Source: Chloroflexota bacterium (GTDB taxonomy: Bacteria > Chloroflexota > Limnocylindria > Limnocylindrales > CSP1-4). From it: a stretch of DNA of 38,317 nt. Below are positions 31,165 through 38,317 of this stretch, one piece after another (position 1 is the first letter of the stretch; the number at the start of each line of letters is the position of its first letter). Under the pieces are notes generated by a model. That model was not told the origin of the DNA. It made no database searches and saw only the letters and a program-made list of their open reading frames with translations. Made by a program: the position numbers and the translations under genes. The stretch covers positions 1-38,317 of the forward strand of contig JAJYJO010000015.1 in assembly GCA_021789435.1 (NCBI GenBank), written 5' to 3'.

Positions 31165-32652
31165 ATCGCGACCATCGCCCTCCGCCCCGCCGCGGACCAG
31201 GCGCCACCGCTCTCCCGCCTGGGGGCTGGCGTCTGGGGCCTGCTGACCTCCGTCCGGTTCGCCGTCGTCCAGATCGTGGTGATCGTGGTGGCCGCCCTGG
31301 TCGGCATGACGGTCAGCCAGCTGCCGAGCTTCGCGACCGGACCGAACGCGGCGCCCTCCGACTACGCGACCCAGATGGCGCTGATCCACCAGCGCTACGA
31401 CGCGACGCTCGGCGTCGCCGTCGTCAACCTCTTCGAGCGGCTGGGGTTCTTCGAGATCTTCAGCACCGCCTGGTTCGGGCTGCTCCTCCTGCTCCTCTTC
31501 CTTTCGATCGTCGTCTGCACCCTGGACCGGACGCCCCGCCTGTGGCGCGACGTGCACACGGTCCACGTGGTCCAGCCGGACCCCTACTTCGACCCGCGGC
31601 TGCCGGGCCGGGCGGCGACCGACGCCCTCGACGGCGACGCGGTCCGCGGCGTCCTGCGGCGCCACCACTTCCGCGTCCGCGAGGTCGAGGCGGGCGGCTT
31701 CCGCTACCTCTACGGCGACCGCAACCAGTACACCCGGCTGGCCACGCTGCTCACCCACCTGGGGCTGATCCTCTTCATCGCCGCCGCCGCCATCAGCGCC
31801 CACGGCATTCCCCAGCTCGGCATCGTCTCGGACGACCGGCCCCTGGTGCTCGCCACCGGCGACACGGCCACCGTCCAGCCGATCGGGACGCCCGGCCTGC
31901 TGATCGTCAAGAACCTGGGCTTCTCCGCGCCGCTGCTGCCGAACGGCATGTTCGCCGACTTCACGACCGACCTCGCGGTCTACCAGGACGGCAGGCTGAT
32001 CGCCCGCAAGACGATCCGCGTCAACGACCCGCTGACCGTCGACGGCTACACGTTCCACCAGAACTTCTTCGGCCCGGCCGCCGACCTGCTGATCCGCGAC
32101 TCGTCGGGGGCCATCCTCTGGAGTGGCCCGGTGCCCCTCGACGACTCGCCGGCCGCCGGTCACCCCTACCGCCAGTTCGTCGTGCCCGGTCGCGAGGTCT
32201 CGCTGGACCTGCTGCTCGACACCAACCCGGACGGCAGCCCGCTGCTCCTGGTGGTCGGCAACCAGCCGACGGGTGTGAACGCGGCCGGCCAGCAGCAGTT
32301 CACCTCGCTCTTCGCCTGGGGCCTGACGCCGGGAGTGAGCCGGACGGAGGCCGCCCAGGGCTTCACCGTGACCTTCCAGGGGATGTCGTCCTACACGGGG
32401 GTCATCGCCAAGAAGGACCCGGGCCAGGAGCTCGTCTGGATCGCCTTCCTGACGCTGATCACCGGCTTGGCCATCACCTTCTACCTGCCGCGCCGGCGCG
32501 TCTGGGCCCGGGTCGCGCGGAGCGGGGAGCTGCGGATCGCCGGTCGCTCCGATCGATACGTCGACTTCGGCCGCGAGTTCGCCGGCCTGCTGGAGGACCT
32601 GGTCGCGGCCCGGCGGCCCGGCTCCGCGCCCTCCGTTCCGTCCGGCCCCTGA
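31165..32652 (+). CDS. resB: Cytochrome c biogenesis protein ResB, no canonical start codon
   Basis: A predicted 495-residue System II cytochrome c maturation protein (ResB/Ccs1). It has four membrane helices: FAVVQIVVIVVAALVGMTV after the typical LTSVRF, then WFGLLLLLLFLSIVVCTLDR, TLLTHLGLILFIAAAAISA (with the conserved TM3 His), and LVWIAFLTLITGLAITFYLP. A large external domain lies between helices 3 and 4. No ATG/GTG/TTG is in frame between the middle of the previous gene and helix 1, where GTG/ATG codons would cut the helix. ATC at 31165, 7 nt after GGAG (31154-31157), gives the expected N-terminus. The partner ResC/CcsA is not in the window. Confidence 0.85.
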   Translation: MATIALRPAADQAPPLSRLGAGVWGLLTSVRFAVVQIVVIVVAALVGMTVSQLPSFATGPNAAPSDYATQMALIHQRYDATLGVAVVNLFERLGFFEIFSTAWFGLLLLLLFLSIVVCTLDRTPRLWRDVHTVHVVQPDPYFDPRLPGRAATDALDGDAVRGVLRRHHFRVREVEAGGFRYLYGDRNQYTRLATLLTHLGLILFIAAAAISAHGIPQLGIVSDDRPLVLATGDTATVQPIGTPGLLIVKNLGFSAPLLPNGMFADFTTDLAVYQDGRLIARKTIRVNDPLTVDGYTFHQNFFGPAADLLIRDSSGAILWSGPVPLDDSPAAGHPYRQFVVPGREVSLDLLLDTNPDGSPLLLVVGNQPTGVNAAGQQQFTSLFAWGLTPGVSRTEAAQGFTVTFQGMSSYTGVIAKKDPGQELVWIAFLTLITGLAITFYLPRRRVWARVARSGELRIAGRSDRYVDFGREFAGLLEDLVAARRPGSAPSVPSGP

Positions 32653-32707
32653 CGGGGCCCCCGTTCCTGGCCCGTCTGGCAGGCGGCCGGCCGGCTGACG
32701 CGGCAAG

Positions 32708-34243
32708 ATGGACCGCATGACGCTGCTGCGCGATCTCTGGCAGGCGGTCTTCCCGGCGGCGCGGTCGGCCGGGGCGCCCGAGGCTAGCTGGTCCGACGCT
32801 CCCGTCGGCTGGGTGCGGATCCTGAGGGCCCGCGTCCCGGCCTTCGATGCCGTCGAGGCCGGCGACCTCGCGATCATCCCGTCCGGGGCCCTAAGGGTGG
32901 TGGCCCCCGCCGCCCCCGAGGTGGAGGCCCTCGTGGACGGGCTCGCCCGCGCGGGCGTGGCCGCGATCCTCCTCCTGGAGGCGGAGCCGGCCCCGGCGAC
33001 GGCCCCGCCGCCAGCCGGCCCGGGCCCCGCGGGGCCTGCGGCCGCCGTCGAGGCGGCCGCACGGCGCGGGCTGGCCGCCTTCCGCCTGCCCGGCGCGGAG
33101 GCCGCCGCCATCGAGCGGAGCGTGATCGGCTACCTCGTCAACCGGCAGGCGGAGCTCGACCGCCGAGCGGGCGGCCTCGAAGAGGCCCTGGAGCGCGTCG
33201 CCCTCCACGGCGGGGACCTCGAGGCGATCGTGGCGGCCGTCGCGACATTCCTGGGGCGGGCCGTCGCCCTGGAGGGCCGGCGCGGCGAGGCCCTCGCCCT
33301 GCACGCCCCGGCCGGCCGGCCGTCGGCGGCCGCGGCCGTCGCTGCCTATCTCGCCCGGCCGCGGCCGGTCGCCCTGCGCGTGCCCATTCCGGCGGCGCCA
33401 TCGCCCGGCGCCGCCGGGGGAGCGCCGGCCGCCGGCCCCGCGGGCAGCCTCGCCCTCCTCGGCGACGAGCCACCGACGGAGCTCGAGCGGGTCGCGACCG
33501 CCCGGATCGTGGCCTTTCTGGCCCTGGAGCTCGAACGCGACGCCGGCGTGCGTCGCGCGCACGACGCGGCCCGCCAGGCGCAGCCTCTGCCGCCCGACGG
33601 CCCGCCCTGGGCCGTCCTCGTGGCGCGCCAGCCCCGGGACGGCGTCTCGCTGGAGGAGCGCGAGGAGGCGCGCCGCGAGATCCGCCTGCTCGGCTCGCCG
33701 CGTCGGCTGGCTTTGCGCGGCGATGCCGAGAGCCTGGAGCTGCGGTGCGTGGTGGCGGCCGACGCCGGGGATCCGTCCGGGCTGGGCCTGGCCGACCGGA
33801 TCGCCGGCCTCATGGGCCGGAGCGTCGCCGTGTCCGGGACGTTCGCCGCTCCCGAAGGCCGCCCGGTCGCCGAAGCGGAGGCCCGGGCGACGCTCGAGGC
33901 GGTGGAGCGGCTGCCCGATCCGCCTCGCGTGGCGCGCTCGGATCGCCTGCCGGCCTACCGGCTGCTGGGCGCGCTGCACAACCTGCCGGAGGGGACGGCC
34001 CAGGCCCGCGACCTCCTGGCCCCCCTGCTGAGCGGGCGCCCCGCGCAGCGGCACGAGCGGTTGGCGACGCTGCGAGCGGTCCTCGACCAGCCCGGCCTCG
34101 GCGAGGCGGCGGCCATCCTCGGCGTGCATCGCAACACGGTCGCCTATCGCGTTCGGGCGATCGAGCGGCTCACTGGCTGGCGCCTGGCGGATCCCGAGCT
34201 GCGCCTGCCACTCGCCATCGCCCTCCGTCTGGTCTTCGAGTAG
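32708..34243 (+). CDS. PucR family transcriptional regulator
   Basis: A 511-residue regulator. The N-terminal region (about 1-125) resembles the PucR sensor domain (GWVRILRARVPAFDAVEAGD, LVDGLARAGVAAILL). A long Ala/Arg/Pro-rich middle follows, then the C-terminal PucR helix-turn-helix: RLATLRAVLDQPGLGEAAAI, LGVHRNTVAYRVRAIERLTG, ending LPLAIALRLVFE. Members govern purine or other nitrogen-source use. The nearer ATG at 32717 lies 7 nt after CAAGAT and may be the true, leaderless start; the ATG at 32708 adds three residues. glnA follows after 140 bp on the same strand, so a link to nitrogen control is plausible but unproven. Confidence 0.87.
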   Translation: MDRMTLLRDLWQAVFPAARSAGAPEASWSDAPVGWVRILRARVPAFDAVEAGDLAIIPSGALRVVAPAAPEVEALVDGLARAGVAAILLLEAEPAPATAPPPAGPGPAGPAAAVEAAARRGLAAFRLPGAEAAAIERSVIGYLVNRQAELDRRAGGLEEALERVALHGGDLEAIVAAVATFLGRAVALEGRRGEALALHAPAGRPSAAAAVAAYLARPRPVALRVPIPAAPSPGAAGGAPAAGPAGSLALLGDEPPTELERVATARIVAFLALELERDAGVRRAHDAARQAQPLPPDGPPWAVLVARQPRDGVSLEEREEARREIRLLGSPRRLALRGDAESLELRCVVAADAGDPSGLGLADRIAGLMGRSVAVSGTFAAPEGRPVAEAEARATLEAVERLPDPPRVARSDRLPAYRLLGALHNLPEGTAQARDLLAPLLSGRPAQRHERLATLRAVLDQPGLGEAAAILGVHRNTVAYRVRAIERLTGWRLADPELRLPLAIALRLVFE

Positions 34244-34300
34244 TGCAAAACGCCTAAACAGGGTGTGGCCGCTGGGAGGTCCGGCGAGGGCGGAGGCTGT

Positions 34301-34306
34301 TATCCT
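34301..34306 (+). promoter_or_regulatory. Possible -10 element (TATCCT) of glnA
   Basis: TATCCT sits 77 bp before the glnA ATG in an AT-richer patch. It equals the hexamer before pfkA. No -35 is evident. Confidence 0.35.
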
Positions 34307-34329
34307 CGCGCCATCCGAGATTGCATGCG

Positions 34330-34360
34330 TCCGGTTCGTGCGTTGCGCACAAGGGCCGGA
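34330..34360 (+). promoter_or_regulatory. Structured leader hairpin upstream of glnA
   Basis: TCCGG pairs with CCGGA and, inside it, GTGCG pairs with CGCAC around a TTG loop; internal loops are TTC and AAGGG. The element ends 13 nt before the AGGAGG ribosome site. It matches no glutamine-sensing RNA class that I recognise. Confidence 0.3.
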
Positions 34361-34383
34361 GACACGACACGGCAGGAGGCACG

Positions 34384-35745
34384 ATGGCTACGGTCCTCGG
34401 CGAGGTCGACGCGCTGGCCAAGATCGAGAACGCCCGCTCCAGCGGGATCCGCTTCGTCCAGCTCCAGTTCACGGACATCACGGGACACGTGAAGGCCGTC
34501 ACGATCCCGATCCACCAGCTGGGGAGCTCGGTGGAGCACGGCACCTGGTTCGACGGCTCGTCGATCGAAGGCTTCACCCGGATCGCCGAGAGCGACCAGT
34601 ACCTGCAGCCCGACATGGCCACCTTCGCGGAGATCCCCTGGCAGCCGGCGGCCGGCCCGCGCGGCACCGCGCGGGTGATCTGCGATGTCTACACACCGCG
34701 CGGAGAGCCGTTCGTCGGTGACCCTCGCTTCATCCTGAAGCGCCAGATCGAGCGCGCCGCCCGGCTCGGCTACGTGGTCAACCTGGGGCCCGAGCTGGAG
34801 TTCTTCCTCTTCCGCCGCGACAACGGCGACATCAAGCCCCTGCCGCACGATCAGGCCGGCTACTTCGACTACTCGACCGACCTCGCCCAGGAGGTCCGCC
34901 AGGACATGGTGGATGCGCTGGAGGCGCTCGGCATCAGGGTGGAGGCCGCCCACCACGAGGTCGCCGTCGGCCAGCACGAGATCGACTTCCAGTACGCGGA
35001 CGCCCTCACCACGGCCGACAACGCCATCACCTTCAAGTACACCCTGAAGGCGATCGCCCAGCAGCACGGCCTCTACGCGACCTTCATGCCCAAGCCGATC
35101 TTTGGCATCAACGGCTCGGGCATGCACACCCACCAGAGCCTCTACTCGATCGCCCGCGATCGGAACGCCTTCGCCGACGCCGACAACAAGTACGGCCTGT
35201 CCGACGTGGCCCGCTCCTACATGGCCGGCATCCTGGCCCACGCCCGCGGCATGATCGCCGTCCTGGCGCCGCTCGTGAACAGCTACAAGCGGCTCGTTCC
35301 CGGCTATGAGGCGCCGACCTACCTGACCTGGGGCCGGACCAACCGCTCGGCCCTGATCCGGGTGCCGATGGCCTCGCCCGGCAAGTCGGTCGAGGCGACC
35401 CGCGTCGAGGTCCGCTGTCCCGACCCGTCGTCGAACGCCTACCTCGCCTTCGCCGTCCAGATCGCCGCCGGGCTGGACGGGGTCGAAAAGGGCCTGGAGC
35501 TGTCCGACCCGGTCGAGGAGAGCCTCTTCGAGATGGACGCCGCCCGGATCGCCGAGCGGGGCATCCGCCAGCTGCCCGGCACGCTGGGCGAGGCGATCGA
35601 CGAGCTGGAGGCGGACCCGGTCATCGGCGAGGCGCTCGGCGACCATGTACTGAACCACTTCGTCGATGCCAAGCGGCGCGAGTGGGACGAGTACCGAACC
35701 CAGGTCACGGCCTGGGAGGTGGAGCGGTACCTCGAGGAGTTCTGA
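34384..35745 (+). CDS. glnA: Glutamine synthetase type I (GSI-alpha-like)
   Basis: A 453-residue glutamine synthetase, forming glutamine from glutamate, ammonia and ATP as a dodecamer. Motifs: EHGTWFDGSSIEGFTRI, NLGPELEFFLFRRD, EAAHHEVAVGQHEIDFQYAD, INGSGMHTHQSL, the ATP-site stretch KRLVPGYEAPTYLTWGRTNR, and EVRCPDPSSNAYLAFA. The region where GSI-beta carries the adenylylated tyrosine (NLY...) reads ESLFEMDAARIAERGIRQLP and has no Tyr. This is GSI-alpha-like and not controlled by adenylylation. AGGAGG at 34374-34379 is 4 nt before the ATG. An upstream hairpin and the adjacent PucR gene may bear on regulation. Confidence 0.96.
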   Translation: MATVLGEVDALAKIENARSSGIRFVQLQFTDITGHVKAVTIPIHQLGSSVEHGTWFDGSSIEGFTRIAESDQYLQPDMATFAEIPWQPAAGPRGTARVICDVYTPRGEPFVGDPRFILKRQIERAARLGYVVNLGPELEFFLFRRDNGDIKPLPHDQAGYFDYSTDLAQEVRQDMVDALEALGIRVEAAHHEVAVGQHEIDFQYADALTTADNAITFKYTLKAIAQQHGLYATFMPKPIFGINGSGMHTHQSLYSIARDRNAFADADNKYGLSDVARSYMAGILAHARGMIAVLAPLVNSYKRLVPGYEAPTYLTWGRTNRSALIRVPMASPGKSVEATRVEVRCPDPSSNAYLAFAVQIAAGLDGVEKGLELSDPVEESLFEMDAARIAERGIRQLPGTLGEAIDELEADPVIGEALGDHVLNHFVDAKRREWDEYRTQVTAWEVERYLEEF

Positions 35746-35886
35746 GCGCGTCCATGACCGCTGCGCGGTCGGCCGCGCTGCGGTCACCCCGGCGTTACCG
35801 GGCCGGCGTGCCCACGGTCGGAACCCACCTGGCTCGCTCCCTGGCAGGACGGGCATCGTGCCCCGCGATCGGCCACCATTGACGGG

Positions 35887-37116
35887 GTGAGGACCACCAG
35901 CCTGACCGTCGCGGCCGGTGCTCGCGTCCGCCCCCGGCTGACGCTCGGCCTGCTGTCGGCGCAGCACGCCCTGATCCACGCCCAGACCGCGCTGCTGCCG
36001 CTCGTCTTCATCGAGATCGCCAGCACGTTCCGGGTCGGTCCGCAGGCGATCGGGCTGCTGGTCGCCACGGCGAGCGTCTCGGCGGGCCTGGTTCAGCTCA
36101 GTTTCGGCAGCCTGACCCGGCGCCTCTCGCGGCGGGCCATGCTCGGCAGCGGTGGGCTCCTCTTCGGCGCGGCGACGGCCGGCATGGCGGCGGCGAGCGG
36201 CTGGGCGCCTTTCTTCGCGACCGGCGTGCTGAGCCGGCTCGGGAGCTCGCCGCAGCATGCGGTCGGCAACGCCCTGCTCGCCGAGCAGTTCCCGGCGCGG
36301 CGCCGCGGCCTCGCCATCAGCCTCCACGTGGCCCTGGCCAACGTGGTCCCGGTCGCCGTCCCCCTGGTCGGCAGCTGGCTCATCGTGACGGCCGGCTGGC
36401 AGGCTGCCCTCCTAGCGGTGGGCCTGCCCGCGCTGGTCGTGGCCGTGGCCATCCTGCTGCTCGTCCGCGAGACGGGCACCGACCGGGCCACGGCGCGCGG
36501 GGCCGGCAGCACCGCGGCAGCCTTCCGGGCGCTCGCCGCGGACCGCGACCTGCGCTGGCTCTTCGCCGCCTCGTCGGTGGCGGCCGCCGGCCGCGGCCAG
36601 GGGGTCCTGGTGACCTTCCTGCCGCTCTACCTCGCCCTGCAGCTGCACCTGCCCGCGACCACGGTCGCCCTCATGTACACACTGCTGCTCGCCGGCAGCG
36701 TCCCGGCCCCGATCATCGCCGGCTGGGTCAGCGACCGGATAGGCCACAAGACGGTGCTGCTGGCGGCCTATCTGCTCGGTGCCGCCTCCACCGGCCTGCT
36801 GGTCGTCGCCGGGACGAGCGTCCCGTTCGTCTGGGTGGCGGTGGGCTTCATGGGCGCCTTCGTCTTCGAGGAGAGCGCCCTGCTCCAGGCGCTGCTCGCG
36901 GACGTCGCCCGGCCGGCCCTTCGCGACGTCGCCTTCTCGGCCTACTTCACCCTGATGTTCGTTGTCTCAGCGGCCTGGCAAGCCACCATCGGAATGATCA
37001 TCGGTGCCCTCGGCGACGGCCGGGGCTACGCGGTCGCCTTCAGCCTGATGGCCGCCTCGTTCCTGGCGGCGGCCCTCGTGGCTCTGCCGATCCGGGCCCC
37101 GGAGGCGGAGGGCTGA
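35887..37116 (+). CDS. Major facilitator superfamily transporter
   Basis: A 409-residue membrane protein with about 12 predicted helices in two halves separated by a central basic loop (about 195-215). The first helix region contains [20 protein letters not shown]. The loop between helices 2 and 3 is [17 protein letters not shown], the typical MFS basic loop, and the symmetric loop in the second half is [18 protein letters not shown]. Layout resembles the fosmidomycin-resistance/sugar-efflux branch, but substrate cannot be assigned. The GTG start at 35887 follows a GACGGGG ribosome-site-like stretch. No partner gene is adjacent; the 141-bp gap after glnA shows no obvious terminator. Confidence 0.88.
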   Translation: MRTTSLTVAAGARVRPRLTLGLLSAQHALIHAQTALLPLVFIEIASTFRVGPQAIGLLVATASVSAGLVQLSFGSLTRRLSRRAMLGSGGLLFGAATAGMAAASGWAPFFATGVLSRLGSSPQHAVGNALLAEQFPARRRGLAISLHVALANVVPVAVPLVGSWLIVTAGWQAALLAVGLPALVVAVAILLLVRETGTDRATARGAGSTAAAFRALAADRDLRWLFAASSVAAAGRGQGVLVTFLPLYLALQLHLPATTVALMYTLLLAGSVPAPIIAGWVSDRIGHKTVLLAAYLLGAASTGLLVVAGTSVPFVWVAVGFMGAFVFEESALLQALLADVARPALRDVAFSAYFTLMFVVSAAWQATIGMIIGALGDGRGYAVAFSLMAASFLAAALVALPIRAPEAEG

Positions 37117-37170
37117 CCGAGCTCCGCGCCAGCCATTCCGGGCGGAGCCCCGGCCGGACGCTGGCTGAGT

Positions 37171-37218
37171 CGAGAGCGGCTGCCCGAGACCCACAAGATC
37201 ACCGGGCAGTTGCTCTCG
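37171..37218. repeat. 16-bp inverted repeat (hairpin) between the MFS gene and tRNA-Pro(CGG)
   Basis: CGAGAGCGGCTGCCCG (37171-37186) pairs with CGGGCAGTTGCTCTCG (37203-37218): 14 Watson-Crick pairs plus two G-U pairs around a 16-nt loop. It lies 55 bp after the MFS stop and 100 bp before the tRNA. No T-tract follows, so a terminator is possible but not certain. Confidence 0.5.
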
Positions 37219-37281
37219 GCGCTGGCTCTTGGCAGATTCGCGGAGCGGCGAGAGACGGCTGGCCGGAGGCGGGCCCGATTT

Positions 37282-37289
37282 GCTATCAT
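37282..37289 (+). promoter_or_regulatory. Extended -10 promoter element before tRNA-Pro(CGG)
   Basis: The stretch from 37281 reads TGC then TATCAT (37284-37289), an extended -10 form (TGnTATnAT), 28 bp before the tRNA 5' end. No -35 is needed for such promoters and none is visible. Confidence 0.5.
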
Positions 37290-37317
37290 CCTTCGGCCCC
37301 TGTGCGGGCCTTTCGGT

Positions 37318-38317
<1,000 letters not shown>

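Noticed and set aside
30202-33111. Long minus-strand open frame opposite the PLP enzyme, resB and pucR genes
   Set aside because: It is a compositional shadow of well-supported plus-strand genes.
34244-34383. Known glutamine riboswitch upstream of glnA
   Set aside because: The short two-stem hairpin does not show the conserved core of the glnA or downstream-peptide motifs as far as I can recall.

Overview
The window is a GC-rich (estimated by eye at about 70 percent), densely packed bacterial chromosome segment. Its coding style and gene content suggest a Chloroflexota member or, less likely, an actinobacterial relative: many GTG/TTG starts, 4-bp stop/start overlaps, a free-standing ResB, a FixA-FixB fusion with an ETFDH-type dehydrogenase, GSI-alpha glutamine synthetase and a CGNR zinc-finger regulator. 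That assignment is inference; no rRNA or marker comparison is possible here.

Left part (1-7559, plus strand): the 3' end of a repetitive beta-helix protein with a C-terminal membrane segment, then a surface-sugar operon. It holds an acetyltransferase, a DegT-type aminotransferase, a Gfo/Idh/MocA dehydrogenase, a UDP-sugar 6-dehydrogenase and a non-hydrolysing 2-epimerase, and ends with a GT-B glycosyltransferase. The five enzyme classes match WbpD, WbpE, WbpB, WbpA and WbpI, the route from UDP-GlcNAc to UDP-2,3-diacetamido-2,3-dideoxy-mannuronate.

7618-15554 (plus strand): a membrane-anchored multi-parvulin foldase, then mazG, rph and rdgB (nucleotide clean-up and tRNA 3' trimming), a strong stem-loop, and a three-gene module of a secreted NEW3-repeat protein with an ABC ATPase and permease.

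15637-19976 (minus strand): an ETF-quinone oxidoreductase, a single-chain electron-transfer flavoprotein (FixA-FixB fusion) and a CGNR regulator. The regulator shares a compact, symmetric divergent promoter with two small plus-strand genes (20072-20507).

20508-21685 is a decayed stretch with a DUF4242 fragment, the first ~53 codons of a class III cyclase cut off at a tRNA-Pro(UGG) gene, and no intact protein gene. 21686-37116 is ordinary chromosome: mobA-like, phosphofructokinase, a PAS-like protein, DinB-like, two lipoproteins, Lrp/AsnC, a membrane diguanylate cyclase, a Cys/Met-metabolism PLP enzyme, ResB, PucR, glnA and an MFS transporter. The window ends with tRNA-Pro(CGG), whose 3' end doubles as the last codons of a large serine recombinase. 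This looks like the edge of an integrated element continuing off the right side.

The observations I rate highest are: the tRNA/recombinase junction; two genes (ETF-QO and resB) that lack any ATG/GTG/TTG start but have an ATC triplet 6-7 nt after a good Shine-Dalgarno; the symmetric CGNR promoter; several -10 boxes placed 7-8 nt before an ATG (leaderless signature); and the complete diacetamido-mannuronate pathway. I found no CRISPR array, toxin-antitoxin pair or recognisable defence system.
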